From the NCBI RefSeq assembly GCF_016617715.1, contig NZ_CP067225.1, positions 3,168,001 to 3,232,000 on the forward strand: 64,000 nucleotides of DNA, read 5' to 3'. This document shows positions 1 to 9,838 of this stretch, in pieces; position 1 is the first letter of the stretch, and each line of letters begins with the position of its first letter. Origin of the DNA: Paracoccus sp. MC1862. Its GTDB lineage: Bacteria > Pseudomonadota > Alphaproteobacteria > Rhodobacterales > Rhodobacteraceae. The position numbers were made by a program, and so were the translations under genes. The notes under the pieces were generated by a model, which searched no databases, was not told the origin of the DNA, and saw only the letters and a list, made by a program, of their open reading frames with translations.

Positions 1-760
1 CAAGCGCCAAGGCGAAGTTGTCGAAGGTGATCGGGTCATCCTCGCCGGGGAAGGCCGTCTCGAAGGCCTCGACATAGCCGGGCATCGAACTGATGGTCGC
101 GATCAGGTTCTCGGGCGTGTTGTTCATCTCGACGCCCGCCTGCACCGGACCCTTGGCCTGCTCGGCCAGATCCTCGGCGCGGCCGTCCCAGAACTGGGCA
201 GCGTTGAAGACCGCGTTCAGCATGGTGGGCGAGTTGCGCGGCCCCTGTTGCCAGCCATGGCCGACCGAGGCTTCAAGCTGGTCCGTCCCGCCCAGGCCGA
301 GGTTGTGGCACGAGTGGCAGGAAAAGACGCCCGACAGCGACATCCGGGGATCGAAGAACAGCATCCGTCCCAGATCCGCCCGCGCGCGCGTGATCGGGCG
401 GCCGCTGGGCAGTTCGGCGGCGCGGGGGATCGGCTCGAACCAGTCCGCGGCTTCGGCCCGCAGTTCGGCATCGGGCGATTCGACTGCGGCAGCCTCGGGC
501 GTGGCTTGGGGGTCTGACACGGCACCGCCCTCGGGCGGGGTCACGGCGGTTTCGGCGGCGATTTCCTCGGTCGACCCCTGGGCCAGGGCGGCGTCGCCCG
601 CGGCGGTCGCTTCCTGCGCCGGGTCGCCCGCCGCGGGGACCTGCACCCCCTGCGCCTGTTCGACAACGGCGGCGGGGGCGGTCGCCGGCTGTGCAAAGGC
701 AACGGGCGCCACAAGGACAAGGGCCGTGGTAAGATACATAAGGGGACGGTAGGTCATCAT
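1..760 (-). CDS. ccp: Cytochrome c peroxidase, di-haem (CcpA/MauG family), N-terminal part
   Basis: The gene runs off the left edge of the window, so only about the first 253 codons are present. The start has two ATG codons (758-760 and 755-757) and a signal peptide ending around AFA-Q, so the product should be periplasmic. A long Ala/Pro/Glu-rich linker follows, unusual in length for the family. Then comes the N-terminal peroxidase domain with the haem-binding CHSCH motif and the family blocks LFFDPRMS, RNSPTMLNAVFN and FWDGRAEDL. Bacterial cytochrome c peroxidases reduce hydrogen peroxide with electrons from small cytochromes. The second haem motif and the C-terminal half lie outside the window. 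It is transcribed away from prfA, with 137 bases between them. Confidence 0.93.
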   Translation of the reverse strand, partial: MMTYRPLMYLTTALVLVAPVAFAQPATAPAAVVEQAQGVQVPAAGDPAQEATAAGDAALAQGSTEEIAAETAVTPPEGGAVSDPQATPEAAAVESPDAELRAEAADWFEPIPRAAELPSGRPITRARADLGRMLFFDPRMSLSGVFSCHSCHNLGLGGTDQLEASVGHGWQQGPRNSPTMLNAVFNAAQFWDGRAEDLAEQAKGPVQAGVEMNNTPENLIATISSMPGYVEAFETAFPGEDDPITFDNFALAL

Positions 761-897
761 GGCTCCATTCGCTTGATGCGGTTTCCGCGCGTCAACGGAC
801 TATCGCACCGGGGCAGTGACGGTTCCATGATGCAGATCAAAGCTTTCGCCTTTCATGCGCCCTTGCCGCCCCCGGTCATGGGGTCTAAGCGGCAGGG

Positions 898-1953
898 ATG
901 CTGCCCGCCGACCGCCTCGACCAGATCGTCAGCCGCTTCGAGTATCTCGAAGCGCGGCTGAATGCGGGACCGCAGGCCGACGAGATTGCGCGCGTCAGCC
1001 GCGAATATGCCGAGCTCGGGCCGGTGGTCGCCCAAGTCGCCGAATGGCGCGCGGCGCGGGCAGGTCTTGCCGAGGCGCAGGCGATGCTGGCCGATCCCGG
1101 CATGCGCGAACTGGCCGAGGACGAGATCGCCCGCCTGCGCGCGCTTCTGCCGGAACTGGAACAGGCGCTGCGGCTGGCGCTGCTGCCGAAGGACGCGGCG
1201 GATGCCCGGCCCGCGATCCTGGAAATCCGCCCCGGCACCGGGGGCGACGAGGCCGCGCTTTTCGCGGGCGACCTGCTGCGGATGTATCAGCGCCATGCGG
1301 AACAGCAGGGCTGGGACTTCCGCCTGCTGGAACTGGCAGAATCCGAACTGGGCGGGGTCAAGGAGGCCGTGGCCCATATCGCGGGCGAGGGGGTCTTCGC
1401 CCGGCTGAAATACGAATCCGGCGTCCACCGGGTCCAGCGGGTGCCGGAAACGGAATCGGGCGGGCGCATCCACACCTCGGCCGCGACCGTGGCGGTCCTG
1501 CCCGAGGCCGAGGACGTGGACATCGACGTCCCCGCCGCCGACATCCGCATCGACACCATGCGCTCGTCAGGGGCGGGGGGCCAGCACGTCAACACGACGG
1601 ACTCAGCGGTGCGGATCACCCACCTGCCGACCGGGATCGTGGTGACAAGCTCGGAAAAGTCGCAGCACCAGAACCGCGCCAACGCGATGGCAGTGCTGCG
1701 GGCGCGGCTTTACGACATGGAACGGTCCCGCGCCGATGCCGAACGCGCCGCCGACCGCAGGTCACAGGTCGGCTCGGGCGACCGCAGCGAGCGCATCCGC
1801 ACCTACAACTTCCCGCAGGGACGGGTGACGGACCACCGGATCAACCTGACGATCTATGCGCTGGACCGGGTGATGGGCGGCGACCTGACCGAGATCATCG
1901 ACGCGCTGACCGCCCACGACCAGGCTGCCCGGCTGGCCGAGGCCGAAGGGTGA
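898..1953 (+). CDS. prfA: Peptide chain release factor 1
   Basis: This cytoplasmic class I release factor recognises UAA and UAG stop codons and triggers peptide release on the ribosome. The 351-residue length is typical. The catalytic GGQ motif is at residues 227-229, in the context [14 protein letters not shown], and the C-terminal domain carries the usual [10 protein letters not shown] block. The ATG at 898 follows an aagcggcaggg ribosome-binding stretch. The stop overlaps the start of prmC (GTGA), so the factor and the methyltransferase that modifies its GGQ glutamine are translated together. Confidence 0.97.
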   Translation: MLPADRLDQIVSRFEYLEARLNAGPQADEIARVSREYAELGPVVAQVAEWRAARAGLAEAQAMLADPGMRELAEDEIARLRALLPELEQALRLALLPKDAADARPAILEIRPGTGGDEAALFAGDLLRMYQRHAEQQGWDFRLLELAESELGGVKEAVAHIAGEGVFARLKYESGVHRVQRVPETESGGRIHTSAATVAVLPEAEDVDIDVPAADIRIDTMRSSGAGGQHVNTTDSAVRITHLPTGIVVTSSEKSQHQNRANAMAVLRARLYDMERSRADAERAADRRSQVGSGDRSERIRTYNFPQGRVTDHRINLTIYALDRVMGGDLTEIIDALTAHDQAARLAEAEG

Positions 1954-2780
1954 GGGACGGTCACGCGGCGCTGGCCGAGGCGACCGCCCGGCTGGCCGCA
2001 GCCGGGATCGACACTGCGGCCGGCGACGCGCTGGTGCTGATGGGGCACGCGCTGGGCCTTCCCCGCCATGCCCTGCGCGATGCGCTGGCGCAGCCGATGC
2101 CGCCGGATGCGGTCCCACGCTTCGAGGAGGCCATCGCCGCGCGGCTGGAACGCCAGCCGGTCAGCCAGATCATCGGCTATCGCGACTTCTGGAAACACCG
2201 CTTCCGCGTCACCCGCGACACCCTCGATCCCCGCCCCGATACGGAAACGCTGGTGGCCGCCGCGCTGGAACTGCCATGGCGCTCGGTGCTGGATCTCGGC
2301 ACCGGAACCGGGGCAATCCTTCTGTCGCTGCTGGCCGACCGTCCCGGCGCACGGGGCCTTGGGGTCGATCTGTCCGAAGCGGCGCTGGAGGTTGCGCGTG
2401 GCAATGCCGCCGCACTGGGCATTGCCGCTGATTTCCGGCGCTCGGACTGGTTCTCGGCGGCCGGAGGCCATTTCGACCTCATCGTTTCGAACCCTCCCTA
2501 TATCGCCGCCGACGAGATGCCCGCCCTGTCGCCCGAGGTGCGCGAGTGGGAACCCCGCGTCGCCCTGACCGACGAGGGCGACGGGCTTTCCGCCTATTGC
2601 GCCATCGCCGCGGGGGCAGGGCCGCATCTGTCGCCCGGCGGCTGGCTTGCGGTCGAGATCGGGCCGACGCAGGCCGCGGCTGTCAGCGCGATTTTCGCGG
2701 CCTGCGGGTTGCAGCAGATCGGCCTCCGCCACGATCTTGACGGGCGCGACCGGGTGATTATGGCGCGCAATCCGGGCTGA
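1950..2780 (+). CDS. prmC: Peptide chain release factor N5-glutamine methyltransferase
   Basis: PrmC methylates the GGQ glutamine of release factors using S-adenosylmethionine. The start is GTG at 1950, overlapping the prfA stop by four bases; the open frame extends further upstream but only as a shadow of prfA. The 276-residue protein has the SAM-binding motif [14 protein letters not shown] from about residue 115 and the substrate-glutamine NPPY motif at residues 181-184. The N-terminal helical domain ends with [13 protein letters not shown], typical of the family. Coupling to prfA is the usual arrangement in bacteria. Confidence 0.97.
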   Translation: MRDGHAALAEATARLAAAGIDTAAGDALVLMGHALGLPRHALRDALAQPMPPDAVPRFEEAIAARLERQPVSQIIGYRDFWKHRFRVTRDTLDPRPDTETLVAAALELPWRSVLDLGTGTGAILLSLLADRPGARGLGVDLSEAALEVARGNAAALGIAADFRRSDWFSAAGGHFDLIVSNPPYIAADEMPALSPEVREWEPRVALTDEGDGLSAYCAIAAGAGPHLSPGGWLAVEIGPTQAAAVSAIFAACGLQQIGLRHDLDGRDRVIMARNPG

Positions 2781-3014
2781 TCGGATGCATTTTTAAATAA
2801 ACGACCCGTGTTTCAGGGCGATTTCACTTGCCATGGATCATCTTGCATGGTTAGCAGGCGGCGTGACAGGGGCATGATGCCCCGCACGGGTCATCCGCAC
2901 ACACCGTTGCCGGAGAGTTCCGCGAATTGCCGGGCCACTGTCCCGGCCCATGCCGCAGCACCGTGACCCCAACCGCATCCAGGCGTTCCGCGCCGGACCA
3001 AGAACATTGGCACG

Positions 3015-3884
3015 ATGAGATCTTCCAAGTCCCGCTCGCGCAACAAGTCCCGCAGCAATCCGCGGTCTTTGGGCAACGTCGTCAACCGCGTCTTCGACAG
3101 CTCCGGCCCCGAAGGGAAAGTCCGCGGCACTCCCCAGCAGATCATCGAGAAATACCTTGCGCTTGCCCGCGACGCGCAGTTGTCCCACGACCGCGTGGCC
3201 GAGCAGAGCTTCCTGCAGCATGCCGAGCATTACACGCGGATGCTGGGCGAGGCCCAGCGCGAGCAGGCCGAGCGTCAGGCCCAGTTCGGCGGCCAGCAGC
3301 CCGGCGTCGACGGGCGCGAGGAGCAGCGCAACGGCTACCCTTACCAGGGCAACCAGCCGCAGGGCGAGCGGCGCGATGATCGCGGCGACGGCCGCAACGA
3401 GCCGCGTGACACCCGCCGGGACGACCGCAGCGACAACCGCCAGCCTCGCCGCGATGATCGTAATGACCGGCGTGACGAGCGCGAGGACAACCGCCGCGAC
3501 GAACGCCCGACCGTCGGACCCGTGACCGAGGCCCCCGCCGAAGCCGCCGCCGAGATCCTGCCGCTGGCCCCCGCCGTCGAGACGCCTGCCGCCGAGGCGC
3601 CCGCTGTCAAGGCGCAGGCGGACCCGGTGCCCAGCGAGGATGCCGCGCTGCCCGAGCTTTCGCAGCCCGACCTTCCCGGCCTGCCCGAAGCGCAGGGTGA
3701 CGACAATGCGGTGCCGGTGGAAACGCCCGAAAGCCGCGACGAAGCTGCGGTCGATCTGCAGGCGGCACCTCCGCGCACCCGCAAGCCGCGCGCGACGACG
3801 CCGCGCCGTGCCCCCCAGCGTCGCCGCCGCACTGAGGACGGCGAGGCTGTGGTTGCCACCCCCGAAGCTGCCGGGGAAGAATAA
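3015..3884 (+). CDS. DUF4167 domain protein, Arg/Asp-rich, probable nucleic-acid binder
   Basis: The N-terminal 90 residues match the alphaproteobacterial DUF4167 family: a basic start (MRSSKSRSRNKSRS), then NVVNRVFDSSGPEGKVRG, QQIIEKYLALARDA and HAEHYTRML. Residues of about 115-160 are a low-complexity tract built on RRDD, RDDR and DNR units. The rest is Ala/Pro/Glu-rich and ends in a basic RTRKPR...RRRR patch. No catalytic motif is visible. The mixed-charge and basic regions suggest RNA or ribonucleoprotein association, which is an inference. It lies 234 bases downstream of prmC and probably has its own promoter. Confidence 0.85.
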   Translation: MRSSKSRSRNKSRSNPRSLGNVVNRVFDSSGPEGKVRGTPQQIIEKYLALARDAQLSHDRVAEQSFLQHAEHYTRMLGEAQREQAERQAQFGGQQPGVDGREEQRNGYPYQGNQPQGERRDDRGDGRNEPRDTRRDDRSDNRQPRRDDRNDRRDEREDNRRDERPTVGPVTEAPAEAAAEILPLAPAVETPAAEAPAVKAQADPVPSEDAALPELSQPDLPGLPEAQGDDNAVPVETPESRDEAAVDLQAAPPRTRKPRATTPRRAPQRRRRTEDGEAVVATPEAAGEE

Positions 3885-4195
3885 GGCATCAGGACTGCAG
3901 GGGCGCGTAGGACGCGCCTCCTGCAATGCCGCCCGGAAAGTTCCGCGGTTTGGTGGTCCTGCGCTGCAGGCACGGATTCCAGCAGAAGCTCATGTCGTGC
4001 TGACGGTCTAATGCCTTGGGACTGCTGGCCCGCGAGGTTGTCTTGTACAATGTCCTTGTGCCTGTCTCCCCATCGTTCAGGCGGGAACTCGTCAAACAAC
4101 GTCAACGGCTTTCCTGCATGGCTGCGTGCAGGATCGCCGCCGCAGCCGGGTCTTTGCCAGCTTTCCTGCCCGTGATCGTCCGGTGAGCGCCGGGG
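3885..4195. other. Intergenic stretch without a recognised gene
   Basis: This 311-base gap lies between the convergent DUF4167 and rsmA genes. It holds a stem-loop right after the DUF4167 stop (3902-3918, GGCGCGT-agg-ACGCGCC, extended by imperfect GCAG/CTGC pairing) that lacks a T-run. Short frames here have no homologue I recognise. I see nothing else in it. Confidence 0.5.
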
Positions 4196-5050
4196 TCAGC
4201 CCGTGCTGCGCGCAGCCGCCAGCGCACGGGCAAGGATGCAGAAGCGTTCCAGGTCGATTTCTTCCGCACGGGCGGTCGGCGGGATGCCAGCCTCGGCCAG
4301 AAGCGTTTCGATCTGCGGATTCAGCCCGCGCAGCGAAGCGCGCAGCATCTTGCGGCGCTGGTTGAAGGCGGCGCGGGTGATCTCTTCCAGCACACGCGGA
4401 TCGGCCGGAAAGCGCGGCGCGGGCAGGGCGGTCAGGTGGACGACCGCAGACTCGACCTTGGGCGCGGGCACGAAGGCCTGCGGCGGCAGGGTCAGGACGA
4501 TCCGCGCCTCGCAGCGCCATTGGGCGAGGATCGCAAGGCGGCCATAGTCCTTGCCGCCCGGCCTCGCCACGATGCGCTGCGCGACCTCCTTCTGGAACAT
4601 CAGCGTCAGTGATTGCCAGAAGGGCGGCCATTCGGGTGGGGTCAGCCAGCCGACCAGCAGTTCCGTCCCGATGTTGTAGGGCAGGTTCGCGGCGATGCGG
4701 ACCGGGGGCGTGACATGGGCGAGCGGGTCGATCTCCAGCGCGTCTCCGTGGATCACCGTCAGCCGGCCGGGATAAGCGGCGGCGATTTCCTCCAGCGCGG
4801 GAATTGCGCGGGCATCCTTTTCGATGGCCAGCACGTGGCGCGCGCCCTCGGCCAGAAGGCCGCGTGTCAGGCCACCGGGGCCGGGGCCGACCTCGATCAC
4901 GTCGCATCGGGTGAGGTCGCCTGCCGCGCGGGCGATGCGGGCGGTCAGGTTCAGGTCCAGAAGGAAGTTCTGGCCAAGCTGCTTCTTCGCCCGCAGATCG
5001 TGGCGGGCAATGACATCGCGCAGGGGCGGCAGGCCGTCGATCGCGCTCAA
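4196..5050 (-). CDS. rsmA: 16S rRNA (adenine1518/1519-N6)-dimethyltransferase
   Basis: RsmA (KsgA) dimethylates two adjacent adenines in the 3' hairpin of 16S rRNA during small-subunit maturation. I place the start at TTG 5050, giving a protein that begins (M)[16 protein letters not shown] as in related Rhodobacteraceae. The frame is open further upstream, where a GTG is a weaker alternative. Visible motifs are QNF at residues 27-29, the SAM motif [10 protein letters not shown] at 53-62 and the catalytic NLPY at 122-125. At 284 residues it is normal for the family. It is the last gene of the lptF-to-rsmA run, separated from pdxA by a 64-base gap that contains a copy of the dispersed repeat. 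Confidence 0.95.
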   Translation of the reverse strand: MSAIDGLPPLRDVIARHDLRAKKQLGQNFLLDLNLTARIARAAGDLTRCDVIEVGPGPGGLTRGLLAEGARHVLAIEKDARAIPALEEIAAAYPGRLTVIHGDALEIDPLAHVTPPVRIAANLPYNIGTELLVGWLTPPEWPPFWQSLTLMFQKEVAQRIVARPGGKDYGRLAILAQWRCEARIVLTLPPQAFVPAPKVESAVVHLTALPAPRFPADPRVLEEITRAAFNQRRKMLRASLRGLNPQIETLLAEAGIPPTARAEEIDLERFCILARALAAARSTG

Positions 5051-5060
5051 CGGGCGGCAA

Positions 5061-5110
5061 GCGGGGGCTTTGCGCCCCCGCACCCCCGCAGGATATTTGC
5101 GGCCGAAAGA
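5061..5110 (+). repeat. Dispersed intergenic repeat, copy C
   Basis: On the plus strand a G5/C5 hairpin (GGGGGCTTTGCGCCCCC) is followed by GGATATTTGCGGCCGAAAGA. This is the same two-part layout as the copies near 14.35 and 30.36 kb. It fills the gap between pdxA and rsmA, antisense to their transcription. Confidence 0.6.
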
Positions 5111-5114
5111 TCGG

Positions 5115-6086
5115 TCATGCCGCTGACCGCTTCTGCGCCATATCCCAGGCCATGCGCAGCGCGGCGATGGTGCTGGAGGGATCGGCCCGGCCCCGGCCCG
5201 CGATGTCGAAGGCGGTGCCGTGGTCGGGCGAGGTGCGGACAAAGGGCAGGCCAAGGGTGACGTTCACGCCCCCTGCGAAGTCCAGCGTCTTGATCGGGAT
5301 CAGTCCCTGGTCGTGGTAGCAGGCGATCGCCGCGTCATAGCGGGCGCGAGCGGGGGCGTGGAACATCGTGTCGGCGGGCAGAGGGCCGGTGACCTGCATT
5401 CCCTCGGCCGCAAGGCGCTGGCAGAGGGGGGCAACCCAGTCGAGTTCCTGCCGGCCCATGGCGCCGCCCTCGCCCGCGTGGGGGTTGAGGCCGGCGACGG
5501 CGATGCGGGGGGCCGCGATACCGAAGTCGCGGATCAGGCCCGCATGGGTGATGCGGATGGTGCGCTCCATCAGCTCGGGCGTCAGGGCATGCGGGACCTG
5601 TTCGAGCGCGATATGGATCGTGGCGGGGACGACACGGCAGGGCGGATGCACCGTGGTCGAGGCGAGCATCATCGCCACCTCGGCCCCGCCAGAGAGGTGG
5701 GCGAGGTATTCGGTATGGCCGGGAAAGGCGAAGCCTGCGCCTTCCTTCAGGGCCTGCTTGCTGATGGGCAGGGTGCAGATGCCACCCGCTTTCCCTTCCA
5801 TTGCCAGCGCCACGGCGCGGGCGATTACGTCGATGATGCCTTGCGCATTGGCTGGATCGGAGCGGCCGGGAGTCGCAGGGGCAGCGAAGTCGTGGCGCAA
5901 GACGGGCAGCGTACCGGATGCGACGGGATCGCCGGGCGCCGTGACCCCGGCCCAGACCGTGCCCTCCGGCAGATGCCGGGGGTCGCCAAGCCAGACGAAG
6001 GGCACGCCCGCAACCAGCGCCAGAGGGGCGAGTTCCGGGCCGATGCCCGCGGGTTCGCCGCAGGTCAGGATCAGCGGCGGGGTCAC
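5115..6086 (-). CDS. pdxA: 4-hydroxythreonine-4-phosphate dehydrogenase
   Basis: PdxA oxidises 4-phosphohydroxy-L-threonine in the DXP-dependent pathway to pyridoxal 5'-phosphate. The 323-residue protein shows the family blocks [13 protein letters not shown] at the N-terminus, the metal-ligand segments [23 protein letters not shown] and [13 protein letters not shown], and the C-terminal [16 protein letters not shown]. The start is GTG at 6086, ten bases after the surA stop. The pair surA-pdxA-rsmA, behind lptD, is a widely conserved proteobacterial gene order. Confidence 0.97.
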   Translation of the reverse strand: MTPPLILTCGEPAGIGPELAPLALVAGVPFVWLGDPRHLPEGTVWAGVTAPGDPVASGTLPVLRHDFAAPATPGRSDPANAQGIIDVIARAVALAMEGKAGGICTLPISKQALKEGAGFAFPGHTEYLAHLSGGAEVAMMLASTTVHPPCRVVPATIHIALEQVPHALTPELMERTIRITHAGLIRDFGIAAPRIAVAGLNPHAGEGGAMGRQELDWVAPLCQRLAAEGMQVTGPLPADTMFHAPARARYDAAIACYHDQGLIPIKTLDFAGGVNVTLGLPFVRTSPDHGTAFDIAGRGRADPSSTIAALRMAWDMAQKRSAA

Positions 6087-6096
6087 GGGCGCCGGC

Positions 6097-7443
6097 TCAC
6101 GGGCGGCGCATCAGCGCGTCGGCGCGCAACTCGGCCAGGTAGGCGTCGGCGGCCGCGTTGACCTTGCGGTTGAAGATCACCGCCCGCACCTCCTCGCGCG
6201 TCCGCAGCGGCGGGTCGCCGGGCGTGGCGACGCCTGCCGCGGCGGCTGCATCGGCGGCGGCGTTCGCGGCATTGGGCGCTTCGGCGGCGCTGGGAGGGGG
6301 CGCCTCGCGCCGCGGGGGCACCGGCAGGCCGGGCAGGGTGGTGGGCTCGGCCGTGTCGGCGATCAGCGCGGGCGTGCGGCTGCAGAGCATCACCAGCCGC
6401 GCACCCCCGCCATAGTCGATCACCGTGCCTTCGTTGCGGTCCAGCGAGGCGATCCGCTGCGCCACGTCCAGCGGCACCGCCGACAGGGGCTGCGTCTGCC
6501 GCCGGATCACGTCGCCGGCGAAACGGTTGGCCTCGACGAAGACCTGCTCGCAACTGTCGGCAACGGACAGGATGCGGGCACCTTCGGCCGCCGAGGGCAG
6601 GGCAAGCTCGACGTAATCGACGGTCTGCGACTCGGCCCCTGCCCGAAGGCGGCCCTGCGTCTGGCGCAGGAAGAACAGGACCACCGCGCCCTGCACCGGA
6701 AGCGGCTGGCTGATCGAGCCGGGTGGCAACTGCAGGATGATGTCGCGCAGGCCGGGCGCGAGGTTCGCCAGCGGCGTCCAGGGAAGCTGCCCGCCCTGCG
6801 GCGCGGTCGGCACCGCCGAATACTGGCGGGCGGCGGCGGCGAACTGGGCCTCGGTCGTCACCGACCCCGACAGTTGCTGCGCCAGCGCCAGCGCGGATTG
6901 CTCCTGCCCGGGCGGGGCGGGGAGCACCAGTTCCGACAGCAGGACCTGGGTAATAATCGGTGTCTCGATCTCGCGGGTCAGCTCCTGCTCGACCTCGCGG
7001 TCGCTGACATCGATGGTGGGCACGATGCGCTGGCGGATGACCTCGCGCCAGGCGACGCCGGTGCGGACGAAATCGCGGTAAGCCTGCCGCTCGACCCCCT
7101 CGCGGCCAAGCGCGGCGGCGAATTCCTCGATGCCGAGCCCGGCGCGGCCTGCGAACTCGGCCAGCCCCGCTTCCAGCCCCTCGTCGGTGACGGCGATGCC
7201 GAGTTGCCTGGCGATGTCCATCTTCAGCCGGTCGTCGATCAGCGCCTGCAGCGCGCCCTCGCGGTCGGCGCCGGGGGCGCGCAGGATCTGCATGAAGCGG
7301 ATGCGCTGGTCCAGCTCATACTGCGTCACGGCCGAGTTGTTGACATACACCACGGGCGACAGCGGCTCCGTCTGGGCCAGCGCGGGCAGGGCCGTCGCCC
7401 CCAGAGCCACCGCCATGGTCGTCGCGTGAAGAATCCGCCGCAT
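6097..7443 (-). CDS. surA: Periplasmic peptidyl-prolyl isomerase / outer-membrane protein chaperone SurA
   Basis: SurA escorts outer-membrane proteins across the periplasm. I chose ATG 7443, which gives a clean signal peptide (MRRILHATTMAVALG to ALA-Q); the frame continues upstream without a better start. Residues of about 30-170 form the N-terminal SurA chaperone domain (VVYVNNSAVTQYELDQRIRF). A degenerate parvulin-like domain follows (GGQLPWTPLANLAPGL, LPPGSISQPLP). The C-terminal 80 residues are Ala/Pro-rich before a last helix (EVRAVIFNRKVN). The protein is 448 residues long. It is co-transcribed with lptD, which is itself a SurA client in other bacteria. Confidence 0.9.
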   Translation of the reverse strand: MRRILHATTMAVALGATALPALAQTEPLSPVVYVNNSAVTQYELDQRIRFMQILRAPGADREGALQALIDDRLKMDIARQLGIAVTDEGLEAGLAEFAGRAGLGIEEFAAALGREGVERQAYRDFVRTGVAWREVIRQRIVPTIDVSDREVEQELTREIETPIITQVLLSELVLPAPPGQEQSALALAQQLSGSVTTEAQFAAAARQYSAVPTAPQGGQLPWTPLANLAPGLRDIILQLPPGSISQPLPVQGAVVLFFLRQTQGRLRAGAESQTVDYVELALPSAAEGARILSVADSCEQVFVEANRFAGDVIRRQTQPLSAVPLDVAQRIASLDRNEGTVIDYGGGARLVMLCSRTPALIADTAEPTTLPGLPVPPRREAPPPSAAEAPNAANAAADAAAAAGVATPGDPPLRTREEVRAVIFNRKVNAAADAYLAELRADALMRRP

Positions 7444-7489
7444 CGTCGCCCCGTCCTCAGGTCTTGCCGTTCTGTTCTTGCAGGCCAAC

Positions 7490-9838
7490 CTAGCGCAGGC
7501 AGGACCGCCGCGCCACCGTCGCCACGCCATCGGCGCGCGAGCGCCCGAAGCCGCCCAGCCGCACCGACAGCCCTACGTCCGTGTCGGCCCGAACCGTGTC
7601 CGACGAGGTGAAGCGGCGCGACACCGACAGGTCCACCGTCACGCATTCGTTGCGGTATTCCAGCCCCAGTTCCGCCTTCTGCGCCCGGTCGGCGGCAAAG
7701 TCGTAGCGGGTCTCGGCCGTCGCGCGCCAGCCTTGGGCCACCTGCCAGCCGGTGGTGGCGGTCAGTTCGGACACGTCGCGCGGGCGGCCTTCCTCGGTCC
7801 GGGCGTCGATCCACAGATAGCCCGCGGAGAGTTCGAGGCCGGGGCGCAGCCAGCCCACGCGCAGCTCGTCGCGGTGGATCGACAGGTCGCTGTCGAACAG
7901 CGCCCGGTTGGCGACGGCAAGGCCGCTGGAATCGGAATAGGTCGCGGACAGCAGCCAGTCGGACTGGCGGCCGGACAGCACCTCGCCGCCGCGTTCAAAG
8001 GCGGGGTCCGGGTCGTTGCGCAGCACCCGGCCCGCCGTCACCCCCAAGGACCAGCCCGCCGGGTCGATCCGCGTCCATGTCAGCCCGAGGTTCGCCCGCA
8101 GACCCCCTTCCACCGCATCGCGGCCGGGCAGGCGGTCCAGAGAAAACAGGTTCCCCTCGTCGAACTCGATCAGGCGGGAATCCTCGTTCGGCACCTCGTC
8201 CTCGTTGTCCAGTTCCGGCGACCAGACGGCCTGCAGCACGGGTTCCAGCAGGTTCGCGGCCGGGCCGCCCCGCGACAACAGCGGCCAGCGCAGCTCAATG
8301 GCGCCGACCGGGGTCGCGCGGGCCTCGGTCGCGTCGAAGCGGCTGTCGTCGCGGATGCGGTAAAGGTCCGCGTCCAGCCGCCCCTGCATCGCCGCGACGA
8401 TCCCAAGGGGCAGGATCTCGTTGCGCTGCCAGTCCAGCCGGGCCGAGCCGCGGGCCATGTCGCGGCCCTCGATGTCCTCGCCCGAGCGGCGCCGATGGGC
8501 GTGGACGGACAGTTGCACCCCGCCCTCGCCGCCGATCAGCGCAGGGCGGAACCGCCGTTCCCACAGCGCGTCGGCGACAAGGTCGGGGAATGCCGCGTTG
8601 TCCTCCTCGTCGCGAAGGGCCTCGTAGCGGCCGACGCGGGCAGTCACCAGCCGGTCGCGGGCGACGCGGTCCAGCGTCACCCCGCTCCACAGCCGGTCGG
8701 CGTCGGTGATGTCGTAATCCAGCAGGTAGGCGCGGTCCGAGGCGGTCTGAAGCTGCAGCCCCAGCAGGTAATCGCGGGGAAGCCGGAAGGCGGCGTTCGC
8801 GAACAGATAGCCGCGCGTCCCCGAGGCCAGGTCGTCGTCCGAGATCGCGCCGTTGATCTCGGCGGCGCCGTTCACGAAGGCCTGCCGGTAGCGCAGCCCC
8901 AGCGTGGAGGTGCGGCTGGCCGAGACATAGGGCGTCAACGTCAGGTCGGCGCTGTCGCCCAAGGTGATGAAATAGGGCAGCATCACCCCGAACCCCAGCC
9001 CCGAGGTCGTGCGGAAGCGGGGCGCGAGGAAGCCGGTCATCCGCTCGACCGTGGGATCGGGGGCGGACAGCACGGGCAGGGTCGCGACAGGCAGGCCGAA
9101 GGCGCGGAACTGCGGGCGGTCGAAATGGATGCGCCGGGTTTCGGCGTCATGGGTGATGCGGCGGGCGCGGATCTCCCACAAGGGCGTGGGGTCCGAAGCG
9201 CAGACCTGGCAGGAGGAAGCGACCACATGGGTCAGCGTGGTCATCCGGCCCTGGCCGGTGCGGCGGACCTCGGCTGCGGCGAACTGCAGTTCGCGCGCCA
9301 GCACCATCCGGGCGCCGGTCAGCAGCCCGTCCTGCAGGTCCTCGTCCAGTTGCGCGGCGTCGGCGATCAGGATGACTTCCGATTGGGTGCTCTCGCTGCC
9401 CGGCTCGGTCAGGTGGATCGGCCCCTCGATCGCCAGCGTGCCCGCATTGCCGTCATAGATCACCCGCTCGGCGATCAGCCGCGCGCCGCGGAACCAGATC
9501 ACGACCCCGCCCGATGCGGTCAGCACCCGGTCGCCCGACAGATCGACGTGATCGGCAAGAAGCGTGGCCGCGTCATCCGGCTCGGGCGGCGTTTCGACCC
9601 GCGCGGGCGGCCGCCGGGGCGCGATCACCACAGGCAGCGCGGTGAAGCTGGTTCCGTCGGCCAGCCGGTCGCCGCGCCGGTTCGATTCCGTCGGCGCAAG
9701 TGCCGGCCCGCCTCTGCCCACGAAAGGAACCGAGGGCGCGGTCAGGTCAGTCTGCGCCGAGGCGGCGGTCGCCAGCGCAAGGCCGATGGCCAGGGCGGCC
9801 GTGCCGCGGCGGAGGATGCGGGCAGGCGCGGTCATCAT
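7490..9838 (-). CDS. lptD: LPS-assembly outer-membrane protein LptD
   Basis: LptD is the beta-barrel that inserts lipopolysaccharide into the outer leaflet. The 782-residue product starts at ATG 9838, overlapping the lptG stop in an ATGA, and has a signal peptide ending TAASA-Q. A periplasmic OstA/LptA-like jellyroll domain spans roughly residues 95-260 (ADHVDLSGDRVLTASGGVVI), followed by the barrel (SAPDPTVERMTGFLAPRFR onward). Cysteines VASSCQVCASDP lie in the jellyroll-barrel linker, and a further pair is nearer the C-terminus (NECVTV; SCLR), consistent with the interdomain disulphides known in LptD. The C-terminus is not a classical aromatic. Confidence 0.95.
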   Translation of the reverse strand: MMTAPARILRRGTAALAIGLALATAASAQTDLTAPSVPFVGRGGPALAPTESNRRGDRLADGTSFTALPVVIAPRRPPARVETPPEPDDAATLLADHVDLSGDRVLTASGGVVIWFRGARLIAERVIYDGNAGTLAIEGPIHLTEPGSESTQSEVILIADAAQLDEDLQDGLLTGARMVLARELQFAAAEVRRTGQGRMTTLTHVVASSCQVCASDPTPLWEIRARRITHDAETRRIHFDRPQFRAFGLPVATLPVLSAPDPTVERMTGFLAPRFRTTSGLGFGVMLPYFITLGDSADLTLTPYVSASRTSTLGLRYRQAFVNGAAEINGAISDDDLASGTRGYLFANAAFRLPRDYLLGLQLQTASDRAYLLDYDITDADRLWSGVTLDRVARDRLVTARVGRYEALRDEEDNAAFPDLVADALWERRFRPALIGGEGGVQLSVHAHRRRSGEDIEGRDMARGSARLDWQRNEILPLGIVAAMQGRLDADLYRIRDDSRFDATEARATPVGAIELRWPLLSRGGPAANLLEPVLQAVWSPELDNEDEVPNEDSRLIEFDEGNLFSLDRLPGRDAVEGGLRANLGLTWTRIDPAGWSLGVTAGRVLRNDPDPAFERGGEVLSGRQSDWLLSATYSDSSGLAVANRALFDSDLSIHRDELRVGWLRPGLELSAGYLWIDARTEEGRPRDVSELTATTGWQVAQGWRATAETRYDFAADRAQKAELGLEYRNECVTVDLSVSRRFTSSDTVRADTDVGLSVRLGGFGRSRADGVATVARRSCLR

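Noticed and set aside
761..897. FNR/FnrP box upstream of the peroxidase gene
   Set aside because: TTGAT and GTCAA are present, but the spacing is 13 bases instead of four, so the site does not fit.
855..1949. Upstream extension of the prmC frame through prfA
   Set aside because: The extension is Arg/Gly-rich noise inside prfA. The GTG at 1950 overlaps the prfA stop and gives a normal PrmC.
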